From Icerya purchasi (Eukaryota; Arthropoda; Insecta; Hemiptera; Monophlebidae): a DNA stretch of 64,000 bases. The DNA is taken from contig CM077115.1 in NCBI GenBank assembly GCA_039619475.1, positions 27,913,083 through 27,977,082 on the forward strand, written 5' to 3'. How positions within the stretch are numbered: the stretch's first letter is position 1; each line of letters starts with the position of its first letter. The position numbers were made by a program, and so were the translations under genes. Below are positions 10,975-21,467 of the stretch, one piece after another. The notes beneath the pieces were generated by a model. The model did no database searches and was not told the DNA's origin. It saw only the letters and a list, made by a program, of their open reading frames with translations.

Positions 10975-11248
10975 GTGAATACATCCTGTTTGTTAAAATG
11001 GTATAATAAAATAAACTTTAATAACAAACAATATAGATCAATAAATTAGATAAATACCTATTTAGAAACGTTTTCGGGCATAACCCATCATCAGCTAACA
11101 CTAACTTAAAGGAAACTTAAAACGTATGTTTTAAGTTTCCTTTAAGTTAGTGTTAGCTGATGATGGGTTATGCCCGAAAACGTTTCTAAATAGGTATTTA
11201 TCTAATTTATTGATCTATATTGTTTGTTATTAAAGTTTATTTTATTAT
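10969..11248. mobile_element. 280-bp insertion consisting mostly of a perfect palindrome
   Basis: AAATTGTAAA at 10959-10968 is repeated at 11249-11258, so the insert is 10969-11248. Apart from 33 bases at the left it is an inverted repeat with 122-bp arms (11002-11123 and 11128-11249) and a 4-base centre GTAT, with no mismatch noticed. Each arm contains CTGATGA, a GGG/CCC hairpin and GAAA, the core layout of a hammerhead ribozyme (plus strand 11157-11179, mirrored on the minus strand). It is probably a dimeric head-to-head retroinsertion or a foldback element. Confidence 0.8.
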
Positions 11249-11258
11249 AAATTGTAAA

Positions 11259-12119
11259 ATGTCCATTACATGGGACGTATAAAATTTTTAGAAAAATAAA
11301 AGAAAAAAATAATATAAAATTAAATTAAAACATAAAAATAATTTAGAATATTTAGTGTAAATGCGAATGCGCGTGTGCCTGGAACTATTGTCGGTTGGGT
11401 AACCAATCATCGTCCAGCAAAAACCAAAAGGATCTACCTGATTCGGTCAGCTCCAGCGGTCACGGCGGAAAAGCGGAAGAAATTTAGAATGGACAAGAAA
11501 CGTTTTTTTACAAAAATCAGTTCCGTTTTTACCGTTGAAGAACTTGTTTCTTTTTTACCTTCGGGGGAGTTTATGATCTACCTTCACTAAGGTTACCCGT
11601 GTTCATTGAAGTGACGCTAGTTAAAATTTTCGCTGTTCATTAAAGTTTCAAAATTGAGTTCACGATCAATCGTCAACAAAAGTGTTCGATATTCGCTAGA
11701 ATAGTAAAACAAATTCGAAACTACTGTACCTTGATCAATTTAAATAATACCGAGTCCGATTTCTGCGTATCAACGGATCACCGAATCGCCAACCTACGGA
11801 TAACCACCGACAATAGCGATACGTAGCGTTTTGTGTTATCTTTGTATATATTGATTTTTATCATTTTAATCGTTATTTGTGGAATTATTATTGTGTTTTT
11901 CAGCGGTCGACCGGTCCCGAAAGATAGGTGTGAGATTGTTTTTTCTAATACGTTGTCTTATACAAATTTCAACTGAATATTTTCATCTATATTAATAATC
12001 ACTATCTTAAATAATTTAATTAAAAATCTAAATAAATAAAATTCACGACGAGCATAAAACCTCGTGGTTGGCATCCCTGTGAACGTAAGCGAATGGCTAA
12101 TACCGTTACAAAGTATTGA
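11259..12119. other. Unassigned segment within the BEL/Pao remnant
   Basis: About 860 bases separate the protease end from the RT start. The left 100 bases are AT-rich; 11375-11590 is a short 71-codon frame with basic residues and no recognised domain; 11600-11940 has LTR- or UTR-like mixed composition. No duplication or polyadenine tail was found to prove an insertion. It may be an LTR or another degraded element. Confidence 0.4.
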
Positions 12120-12330
12120 AAAGCAGTTTAATTTGGAACACGAAAATTGCAATGCTCATTTCGAGAAGACGTATTCGCGCAACGGCAGTGGCCGTTTTTT
12201 AGTGAGGTTACCTCCTAAAAAAGACTCGTATCTCATGGGAGAACCGCGGGAGAGAGCTGTTTCACGTTTAAAAAGAAGCAAAGTGCGCATGAATGCAGAA
12301 ATTCAGACTCAATATGTTGTTTTATTCCCG
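12120..12330 (+). pseudogene. BEL/Pao reverse transcriptase N-terminal fragment
   Basis: The pattern C-x2-HFEKTYSR, then GRFLVRLPPK, then RERAVSRLKR and IQTQYVV is the conserved entry to the BEL/Pao RT domain (family pattern: C-x2-HF, GRY-x-V-x-LP, RR, QY-x-x-FM). After TQYVV the frame leaves the family; matching sequence (FMREYENFGHMEK) resumes at about 12817. Function, when intact, would be cDNA synthesis from element RNA. Confidence 0.78.
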
Positions 12331-12816
12331 GATGTTAGGGAAATACCGATCGACCAACTCGTGATTGGTGAAATGAACAAAAACGATCTGGCATGATAAC
12401 GCGTTTATTTAACGGTAAAGGCGGCGATCGATTAACACGGTAATAACGGATAAAGGTTCGATCATCTGTGAGGGTACGATTAGCGCAACGAGCTGCGAAA
12501 AAAACTAATCGGTCAGACTTGACCCCATATCGGTTAATCAGGTACCGCCGAGGATTAATTTTAGCAGAGGTTACTCCGAATGCCAGAACCAAAATTAAAT
12601 CTAAATCTCAAAGGACATAGAAAAACGGGCGTGTATATATATATTGGGGTCGTTGATTAACGACGTGCTGAAAAAATAAAATAGGTCGCTTACAAATATC
12701 GACGTTAGCGAATGGTGTCTTACAACAATCGAAATCAAGTGTACACCGCTTGGCTGAAATGCAACAACGATGTTCAAAGTAACGAGCATAAACAAAAAAG
12801 TGGAACACGTCAACAT
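12331..12816. other. Unassigned 486-bp interruption in the BEL/Pao RT
   Basis: The stretch between TQYVV and FMREYENF does not match the family and breaks the frame, so it is probably an insertion. It contains several inverted-looking CGATTAA/TTAATCG words and a short TA run at 12641-12652. A word near 12702 (GACGTTAGCGAATGG) resembles one near 12078 (AACGTAAGCGAATGG), a hint of local duplication. No terminal duplication was identified. Confidence 0.45.
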
Positions 12817-13162
12817 CGACTTCATGCGTGAGTATGAAAACTTTGGTCACATGGAAAAAATGCTCGTCCCAAATTCGTTGTATATTGCCGTAGTGTCGAT
12901 GATTTTGGAAACGTCGAGAGTTACATCGTCTGCGCTAAAAACTTGTGTGGCGCCAAAAAATGGGTTTAAGATAACTATCCCAAAGCTGGAGCTACAAGCG
13001 GCATTGCTGTTGGAAAAATTAATGAATCGATTCTCCACTGAACTTCGAATTAGCGAAATAGTGCTGTTCAGCGACTCATCGGTAGTCCTACACTGGTTAA
13101 AAGGGCCAATTGAAAGATGGTTAGTATTTGTTCAAAATCGGCTAGAGAAAATCGTTCAACTG
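12817..13162 (+). pseudogene. BEL/Pao RT remnant and RNase H-like region
   Basis: The frame begins FMREYENFGHMEK (Pao RT block) and jumps to VAPKNGFKITIPKLELQAALL and VLFSDSSVVLHWL, the Pao region between RT and integrase with the RNase H-like D-S-x-V-V-L-H-W-L motif. About 150 residues of RT including the catalytic Asp pair are absent. The frame stops at the insertion point of element C and resumes in phase at 24598, where the residues before W-N-Y-V follow directly. Confidence 0.8.
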
Positions 13163-13434
13163 CATTAATATGTAACAGACTCTGTGTACGGATCGGTCTT
13201 CTGTTCTCGTGTTTAATCTCTTATCGTGTTCAACAGCTGATAAGGATTTATTCGGTGAGTTCGTTCCGTTTATCTTTCTATTTCGATTATTGTTTCAGTT
13301 TTGATTTGCAATATAGAAGCTTAATTTTATTTCGTATAGTTAACTCGTTCATTTATTTTTATTTATTTATTTTATTTCAGTTGTTTATTTATTTATTTAT
13401 TTTATTTTAATTTACCTATTTATCTGCGTATTCG

Positions 13435-14889
13435 ATGAGCTCGTCTAGTGAGGGCCGCCAGGCGGCCTCCTCTAAAGATACTAAACTGTTAAAGACGGTG
13501 TTATCTCTTCCCCTGATGGAAGTTAACGTTTCCATGAAACGCAAACCGTCCGATCCTCTCTTGCCAATTACGTCGTTTCCCAATAAGGATCTGCGACTGT
13601 CGCAGTCCGATGTATCCAAACTTCCCAACAAAATTAATAGCAATTATAACAATAATTCAAACAATAATAATAGTAAACATAGTAATAACGCTAATGCCTT
13701 TGAAGCAATCAAAAACTTTAATATTAGCAATTCACAAGAGAACATTAACAATAGTGGTAACAGTAATAATAATAATAATAATATTAATGATGTCAACGAT
13801 ATGGTTAGTAATAATATTAATAAAGAACTTACCTTTTCATAAGACCACCCTGGTTCTTTTTTAATATACTTAGAGCATCTCGAAAAAAATATTTGAAATG
13901 CACATCCCTTGGCAATAGCTAAGTTGCTGTTTAAATCAACTACGGAATGTTTAAACGTCAAAAAACAAGGTGGGAACCGCTTATCGGTTTTATTCCCCTC
14001 CTAATAAATTCTTAGATCAATATGATTTTATGATGAGAAATAGTCTTAAAACATTCCTACCCAATCATGTTTTCTTCCGATTTGGAATAATTTCTGATGT
14101 GCATGCTTCCTTTTCGGAGGAAGATATCATGGAAGGTACCTCCTTGTCCATTCCTGTTGCTTCAGTTAGGAGAATTCCTAAAAACGTGGATGGTGTTCGT
14201 CTGCCCACTCGATCGGTAAAGATTAAATTTGTTTCTTCCGTTCTTCCTTCCCATATCTCTATTTTAGATTAATTTTTCAGGTATCGCCGAGTATTAGATC
14301 TCCTATTCAATGTAATAAGTGTCATCATTTTGGTCATATTTCTAATCTTTGTCGTAGTTCCTCAACTTACTGCGCTCATTGTAGCGACAAACATTCAATC
14401 TCAGAATGCCCTTCGATTAATTCCGCTCCCGTATGCCGAAATTGCAGAGGGGATCGTCGTTCTTCGGATCGACGCTGCCCTGAATGGCTTCGACAAAAGG
14501 AGATAAAACGTATTATGGCCTATGAGAACATTCCGTTCCAAGAAGCTTGCGACATGAAAAGTAAATCTTTCGCATCATCAGGCTTTTCTTACGCTGACAG
14601 AGCCGCAGCTCAACCCAGGGATCCAGTCTCTTCATTAACAAATCCTTCATCTGAAAAAATGTTTCCTCAGATGAGAGCACCAAGGTCAATAAAAGGCCAG
14701 TACTTTCACTGTCAATCTAATATAAAACCGCAAACTAAAACTTCTCCTCAATTTCCGTCTCTACCATTCAATCGCATACCTTCTCCATCTAATGGTTGGG
14801 CTTTGAAATCTAGTGCCATTAATTTGAATAACTCTGCTAATCCTGTTACTTCCGATGATTCTTTTACTCTGCATTCATACAGCTCTTAG
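13435..14889 (+). pseudogene. Element C ORF1: Gag-like zinc-knuckle protein
   Basis: ATG 13435 opens MSSSSEGRQAAS; residues about 60-130 are rich in Asn because of AAT/AAC runs (13646-13830). After frameshifts, 13970-14275 holds a globular segment (FFRFGIISDVHASFSEEDI), and 14290-14515 encodes three knuckles: C-x2-C-HHFGHISNL-C, C-x2-C-SDKHSISE-C and C-x2-C-RGDRRSSDRR-C, followed by a Pro/Ser-rich tail to TAG at 14887. ORF1 of this group binds element RNA. At least three frame breaks make it a pseudogene. Confidence 0.78.
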
Positions 14890-15266
14890 CTAGACATAAC
14901 ATTGCAGCTTCATCCGAACTTGAAAAATCCCTTCAATTTTTGCTTCAGAGCTTTATGCCTCATGCCTTGTAATATATATTAACATATACAACATTTCAAA
15001 TTTTGTTATATTTTGAACTGTATTTGTTTATTTGTTTTTGTTTTTTATTTTCTCTTTTTCTCCTCTTTTACACTTTTTTATCCTTTATAAATCGTACATT
15101 TTTCCTTTCCATGTGTTCCATTCTCTTACTTCTCTTTTTTTTTTATCCCGTTTCCCTACTGCCCTGTCATATTATTTTTATATTAACCCATTATACTTTT
15201 TTACCTACCCTCGCTCTCATCATCATGTCTTCGCCTTTCTTAATTTACTCCTGATCTATATTCATA
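14890..15266 (+). other. Pyrimidine-rich spacer between ORF1 and ORF2 of element C
   Basis: About 380 bases, strongly T/C-rich on the plus strand. Short frames here are low-complexity Phe/Leu/Ser translations with no family signal. It probably is the inter-ORF spacer of element C; no regulatory site can be supported. Confidence 0.45.
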
Positions 15267-18200
15267 ATGGCTTACAAACTTAATATTCTGCAATGGAATT
15301 ATCGCAGTCTTAGAGCCAACAAGGATGCTTTGGAGGGCTTGCTAGACCTTCACAAAATCGAAGTGGCTTTGCTTTCTGAGATATGGTTAAAGGATTTTTC
15401 TGACATCAACTTTAGAGGTTTTACCTTAGTCAGTTCCTGTCGAAATGACGGCTAAGGAGGAGCTGCTGTTTTGATTAGAAATGACATTCTTTTCTATTCT
15501 CACAATATTCGCTTATTCAGTTCATCCTCCTCCCTATTTCCTAATTTAGTTAATATTTCCATCCCTAACAACTCTGCTTGTCCTCTTAACTTTATCTCTG
15601 TCTACATTCCTCCTAATTTTGATCTTCGGAACTTTCCTTTTTCTGTTTTTTTTTGATTCGCTTCCTTCCCCTTTTATTATAGGAGGAGGCTGGAACGCTC
15701 GTTCTCCTTTTTGGGGTTGTTCCAATTATAATAGTAATGGTGTTATTCTTGAAGACATTTTTCTCCGTAATAATCTTTTTCTGCTGAATGATAATTCTCC
15801 CACCTTTTATAGGAATCCAACTATGTTTAGTTCAATTGACTTAACCTTTACATCTTCTAACCTCGAGTTTAACTGTTCATGGAAAACCTTAAATGACACG
15901 TTTGGAAGCGACCATGTTTCCATTATCATATCCCTTAACAACTTTTCTTTTCCTATGCAGCCTGAACTGCTTTATACTCCTCAATGGTACCTTCTTAAAA
16001 CCGATTGGTCGATGTTTCGCCGTATTGTCGATTCATCTCTTCCTTTTATCAAAGTTGACAGGAATCCTATATCCCAATATCAGTCATTCACTCAATCTAT
16101 TTCCTTTGCTCTTTCCTTATCTACTCCTCCGTACCATTCTTCATTAAAAAATAGATCTATATATGCTTCATCCTTGTGGTGGAATAATGATTGCATGTCT
16201 GCGTTCGATCTCTGTACTTCCACTTTTAGATCTTTTCGCTCCTGTCCTTCTTTTCCCAACTTCCTTGCACATAAAAGAGCTAATGCTAAGGCTAGATTCG
16301 TTCTTAAACACTCAAAAAGAGCCGCTTGGATAAAGTTCTGTTCTTCTTTCTCCAGCTCCACTCCAATGACACATGTCTGGAAAATGGCTAAAGCGTTTAG
16401 AACTCCTTTATTGGAAAGAATCTTCTTATCTTAATATCCCGAAAGATAGTCTCATTTCATTCATGGACTCCGTAGCTCCTTCCTATGTCGCCAGCCTCGA
16501 AGAGCTTTATTCTCCTTCTCCTTCTATTAATTCTACTTCTCACTTTTTATCTTCTAGTTTTAGTCTTAATGAACTTCGTGCTTCTTTAAGTAATTCCTCC
16601 TCCAAATCTTCCTCTGGTATTGATGATATATCTTTTCTCATTATAAAAAACCTCTCTATTCAATCTCTTTGGACTCTTCTTAGTATATATAATTCTTTTC
16701 TTCTTTCTTGTTCTACTCCTTCTTCTTGGAATACCTTTATTGTTATACCCATACCAAAGAAAAACTCCTCTTTTTTTCGTTCTATCTTACTTGCTCCCTG
16801 TTTAAGGAAGCTCTTTGAAAGCATGTTATTAAACGGCTTGTCTGGTTTCTCGAACACAATAACTTAATTCCTAACAATATGTTCGGTTTCCGTCCCGGTC
16901 TTGGTCCTCCTGATTGCATTAGTGTTTTCCTTTCTGACATTTATGATTTCTATATAAACAAAAATTTTACTATCGCAGCCTTTATTGATGTTCCCAGTGC
17001 ATTTGACAATGTTCACCTCCCTACTCTCAGAAATATAATGCTGTCACTGCATCTTCCGGACTGTGTTGTTTCCCTTATTATTAATCTCTTCCAAAGCCGG
17101 ACTGTACATCTATCCACTTCTTGTTATTCCACTTCAAGAAAAGATTTTTGTGGTCTTCCTCAGGGTTCCTGTCTTAGACCTACTCTCTTTAACATCTATA
17201 CTTCTCATATAGCTTCTCTTCCATTAAATTCATCGTCTCTATTCTATGCTGATGATATCCTTATTTACTCTTCTTTTCGCAACATAACAGATGCTATTTT
17301 AGAACTAAATAGGTCATTATCCACTATAGAAAATGCTCTTTTCAATATTCATCTTTTTGTCTCTCCTCATAAATCCGCGGCCATGGTTTTTACTTTCCAT
17401 TCATATAATCCTTCCTCAATCAATCTAACCTTAAGTCATTATCTTGTCCCTCTTGTGGAGAGCTTCTGTTATTTGGGTGTGCTTCTTAACGGCCGTCTCT
17501 CCTTTCAGGAACATATTAGTCGCCTGTATACTTCTTGTCTTAAAAGGATTAATCTTTTAAAATCACTCTCATCGTACAGGTGGGGTGGTGATCCTTACAT
17601 TCTTTCCTTATTGTATAAGTTTCTCATTCTTTCTAAGTTGGACTACTGTTCCTATATATTCGGCAACGCTTCTAAATCTCTTCTGTTAAAGCTTGACCGC
17701 ATTCTAAATTCCTGTCTTCGTTTTTGTTTGGGTGCACGTAAATCTACTCCAATTCCTGCCATCCTCTCCGAATCAAAATCACCCCTTTTGTTCATCCGCA
17801 GATCCTATCTAGGTTATCGTTTCCTAATCAAACGCCTTCCCTCTTTTTCCTCTAGGATTATAGCAGCCTATTGCTCTATTTTTCACAACTGGCGTTTTAC
17901 TCCCAACAGAATTCCAATTTTATCTTTCATTTCTGTTCGTCTTGCCAATTTTTTTGCCTATATTTTCTCCTATGATAAATCTCCGTACTTTTTTCTTAAT
18001 TATTTCAGTCTATTACATCCTCCTCGCGTATTTCATTTGTCAAGTTCTGTCAAATTCCTTCCTCACTCTATAGTTAGATCTGAACTTCACATTGTTTTAA
18101 ACTCTTTATATCCCAATCATTCCATTATTTTTACTGATGGTTCTAAGAGAGCTGATTAGGTTGGTGCCGCCTTTGTTTTTCCTTCTCACAACTACTCGGA

Positions 18201-19067
18201 ATCTTTCAAACTCCTTTCCTGCTGCGCTATATTTACTGCTGAATCTGCTGTCATACTTCATGCAATTCTTTTTATCTCTTCCTCTTCTATCATCTCGGAT
18301 AAATTTCTTTTAATAGCTGACTCTGAAAGTGTCTTGAAGGCGGTTTCTTCTCCTTTACCATTGCCCTCTTTTGATCCTTTCATTCTCCTTATTCGCAATC
18401 TAATTCATGAATTATTCCTGTTCCGTTCAATCCAAATTGATTTATTGTGGATTCCTAGCCATGCTGGAATTGAGAGTAATGAGGTGGCTGATTCCTTGGC
18501 TCGCTCAGGAGCTTCCAATGGACATCCTCTTCATAAATTTTCCGCTCACAATATTAATCATATTTCCAAACAGTTCCATATTACATTAAAGTACTAGCTC
18601 ACAATATTAATCATATTTCCAAACAGTTCCATATTACATTACGGAATGATATTTATTTCTCTCTTTTCTCAAATCCAAATTCCTTTTATCTTTCCGTTCA
18701 GCCCTTACCTTCTTTGACCAGATGGTTCGACATGTTTCCTTCCTTTTGTCGTCCCCTGATTACCGCTATATGTCGTCTTCGCTTCGATCATACCTTTCTC
18801 CCTTCGTCACTTTATCGTTTTTCCCTCGTCTCTTCTCCGCGGTGCCCTCTTCACCCAGATGATTCCTTTTTTCTGTGTGATATCAATCACGTCTTCTTCG
18901 AATATTCCTCACTCTCTTCAGAACGTTCTCTCTTCTATTCTCGGCTTTTGGATCTTCGTCTTCCTACTCCATACAATGACTCTTATGTTCTCTCATTTCC
19001 TTCCTTGTCAGTTGTTCCTATTCTAGCTTCTTTCATTCATTCAATCTCGCACCCGATTGAAATCTAA
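15267..19067 (+). pseudogene. Element C ORF2: endonuclease, RT and RNase H, broken
   Basis: Order: endonuclease 15267-15960 (LNILQWNYRSL, LLSEIW, GGGWNARSPFWGC, GSDHVSI), RT about 16560-17560 (SSGIDDISF, FGFRPGLGPPDC, FIDVPSAFDNV, GLPQGSCLRPTLF, catalytic LFYADDILIY), RNase H 18130-18530 (FTDGSKR, TAESAVILHAI, IADSESVL, WIPSHAGIESNEVADSLAR) and a C-terminal CPLH...CDINHVFFE knuckle. Stops include TAA at 15453 and TAG at 18157; there are frameshifts near 15640 and 16860 and a 53-bp tandem duplication at 18544. The catalytic residues survive although the frame does not. Confidence 0.85.
18544..18641 (+). repeat. 53-bp-period tandem duplication inside element C RNase H tail
   Basis: A 45-base block starting GCTCACAATATTAATC occurs at 18544-18588 and again at 18597-18641 with no difference seen; the 8 bases between make a period of 53. 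Because 53 is not divisible by three it shifts the ORF2 frame. The identity of the two copies implies that the duplication is recent relative to the other lesions. Confidence 0.9.
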
Positions 19068-19175
19068 TATGTTATTCTCCTTTTGAACTATTTTTTTTTT
19101 CCTTTAAGCGCGTCAACTCAGGACATTTACCCAACACAAAGGACTAACAAATAATGAAACGTAGGGACTTGAAAG

Positions 19176-19788
19176 TTAAATCAGGAAGCGATTAGAAACA
19201 GAAGAAATAAAAATAGCCAATATAGGAACAACAGAAAGAGAAGGAAGAGCAAGAATGTAGTGGACACAGTAAGGGGTCGGGAGGCCAAGGCCAAGCAAGT
19301 TAGAATAAAGGACTGCGCGTTTTGAGGAGATAGATGAGTATTCGAATAGGAGGTGATTTACATCACAGGTCAAATTTAAGATAGGTGGATGGAAGGGACA
19401 TAAGGGAGACTGAACAATATTAAAACGAAAGAGGGAAGCAGGAAGCAGACTGTGATTAAAGCGGAGGCGAATTATAGAAGAAATAACAGAACGGCTGATG
19501 CAGGGAAAATGATTAAACCAGGAAGAAGTAGGTGGAGAGGGTTGTATAACAAGGTAAAAAGAGTTAGGATTGGAGAAAAGAGACGGATACAAATCAGTCC
19601 AGAAGTCATGGTGGAAACGATAAGAGAGTGGACAGAGACATTGGGAGGGGAATCTGTCTATGAAACGGCCATTTACTGCAGCTAGACATGCCAATGAATC
19701 GGCAAGATCGTTACCAACGATGCAACAGTGGCCCGGAATCCAGAACAGGTCAATTAGGATAGAACGAGATGTTAATAAATTATAAATT
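19176..19788 (-). pseudogene. Element C2 RNase H tail and C-terminal domain
   Basis: On the minus strand the fragment reads ILIDLFWIPGHCCIVGNDLADSLA (RNase H last motif), then a C-terminal region ending VVPILAIFISS, paralogous to the C ORF2 end (VVPILASFIHS). The first part of RNase H (DSKSVLSVISSLP) lies beyond element D at about 24332-24430, in matching order. A stop follows SSLP. The open stretch is 172 codons. Confidence 0.82.
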
Positions 19789-19934
19789 AAGGAACGAATG
19801 GGATAATAAGCGTTTAAATTGGTTTGTCGTGTGTTTCGTGTGTTCTTTTATCGCACATAGTGTAATTACGCCGATAAATAAATTAGTTCGTACTCACGGT
19901 CGATTTTATCGCAAGTGATTAAATCAGCCGCGAT

Positions 19935-19956
19935 CGGCTTGCTTATCAGCAAGCCG
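19935..19956 (+). promoter_or_regulatory. Hairpin in the element D 5' UTR
   Basis: CGGCTTGC at 19935-19942 and GCAAGCCG at 19949-19956 form a perfect 8-bp stem with loop TTATCA, 33 bases before the ORF1 start. Jockey elements carry an internal promoter in the 5' UTR; whether this hairpin acts in RNA or DNA is unknown. Confidence 0.55.
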
Positions 19957-19988
19957 GTTTCTCTCACTTATCTACTAATACTATCAAA

Positions 19989-21467
19989 ATGTCGGTTCTC
20001 CGTTCGCCGATACTTCGCCGCAAATCGCAGACCTCAAATTCCACCGTTAACAGCAATTCTTCGACCGAATTAAATCCGCATTCGACGAAATCGGGCAACA
20101 GTCAAAATCAGCTAACATCAACCCATATAGACGCTATATCTGACGAGCAGCAACTAACAAGTAGCTACCAAATGGAGGAGACAACAAGTGAGAATATTCC
20201 ATTATCTACTAACGCTAATTTTAACGATAACGTTATTCGTATTCGTCGAATAGATAATGAAAACAACAACTGGCAGTTGGTACAAAGAAAACGTACAGCA
20301 CGTTTCTCTCCGCCACACGCAAATGTATCCAAACGTCCACAATTCAACAATAAAAATAGATATGCCCCATTCTTATACACAAATTCCGAAGACGAAAACG
20401 ATGAAAGTATAAATGTGCAAAATGAAAATAACAAGAAAGACACATTTCCCCAAAACAATAACGGAAATAATAATAATAGTAACAAAAATAATAGCAGCAA
20501 ACAAAAAGTTGCAAACAAACCAGCGTCTATTCCGCCAATCTTAGTTAAGGATATAAAAAACTATTCAAAATTCGTTACGCTTTTAACTCAGGTTAATAAC
20601 GTTAAATTTACGCTAAAATCGACAAATACCGGTGTAACGGTAAAGCCGAGCTCACCAACTTGTTACCGTACATTAACAAAAATCCTAGCAGAAAACAAAT
20701 ACAAATTTTATACGTTCCAGCTATCGGAAGACAAACCCTTTCGGGTAGTTCTTAAAAATTTACACCACACCACTGACGCCAGCGAAATCTCGCAAGCATT
20801 ACAGAACTTAGGATTTTCCGTTCGTACAGTAACAAACGTAATAAGTAGAAGGACGAAGTCCCCCTTACCAATGTTTTTTATAGACCTGGAACAGTCTCCT
20901 AAAAACTCAGAAATATTTCAACTAAATCATCTCCTCTATACGGCTGTAACGATTGAGGAACCCAGAATAACTAGACAGTTAATCCAGTGTACACGGTGTC
21001 AAAATTTTGGTCATACAAAAACTTACTGTAATCTCCCACCTCGTTGTGTTAAATGTGGAGGCAAACACCTAACAGTTAACTGCAATAAAGCACCAGAAGA
21101 AAAACCAACTTGTCTATTTTGTCGCGGAGACCATCCGGCGAGCTATAAAGGATGTGAACACTATCAACAAGAATTCAACAAAAAATTCAGGCAAAATGCA
21201 AGACCTCAGTCTTTCGATATACACAGCACAAATGATTTTCCAGACACGTTTAAGCAGTCAACATCGCTCTCATACTCGAATGTTGCCAATATTAACTCAC
21301 CACCTCCTCGGACTCCCCAAACCTCTGAACGACAGAGCAATGTACCACAGATGATTAATCAACAGCAACAAATTAACGACACACTAACATCATTTCTTAC
21401 TGAGTTCCGCAATTTGTTAACGCCTCTAATATCAATGTTAACCAAGTTAATGGAAAAACTAATATGA
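19989..21467 (+). CDS. Element D ORF1: Gag-like nucleic-acid-binding protein
   Basis: The 492-aa open frame starts MSVLRSPILRRKSQ. Residues 1-170 are polar, Asn/Ser-rich and probably disordered; 180-310 form the conserved globular segment seen before knuckles in Jockey-group ORF1 (FRVVLKNLHHTTDASEI, VTIEEPRITRQ); 335-390 carry three knuckles (C-x2-C-QNFGHTKTY-C, C-x2-C-GGKHLTVN-C, C-x2-C-RGDHPASYKG-C); the tail ends in a hydrophobic helix-like LLTPLISMLTKLMEKLI. Expected role is chaperoning the element RNA. The stop overlaps the ORF2 start as ATGA, suggesting termination-reinitiation. Confidence 0.9.
   Translation: MSVLRSPILRRKSQTSNSTVNSNSSTELNPHSTKSGNSQNQLTSTHIDAISDEQQLTSSYQMEETTSENIPLSTNANFNDNVIRIRRIDNENNNWQLVQRKRTARFSPPHANVSKRPQFNNKNRYAPFLYTNSEDENDESINVQNENNKKDTFPQNNNGNNNNSNKNNSSKQKVANKPASIPPILVKDIKNYSKFVTLLTQVNNVKFTLKSTNTGVTVKPSSPTCYRTLTKILAENKYKFYTFQLSEDKPFRVVLKNLHHTTDASEISQALQNLGFSVRTVTNVISRRTKSPLPMFFIDLEQSPKNSEIFQLNHLLYTAVTIEEPRITRQLIQCTRCQNFGHTKTYCNLPPRCVKCGGKHLTVNCNKAPEEKPTCLFCRGDHPASYKGCEHYQQEFNKKFRQNARPQSFDIHSTNDFPDTFKQSTSLSYSNVANINSPPPRTPQTSERQSNVPQMINQQQQINDTLTSFLTEFRNLLTPLISMLTKLMEKLI

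Noticed and set aside
11910..11940. Primer-binding-site-like sequence CGACCGGTCCCGA after a possible LTR
   Set aside because: No matching second LTR and no clear TG...CA ends could be found; left as unassigned.
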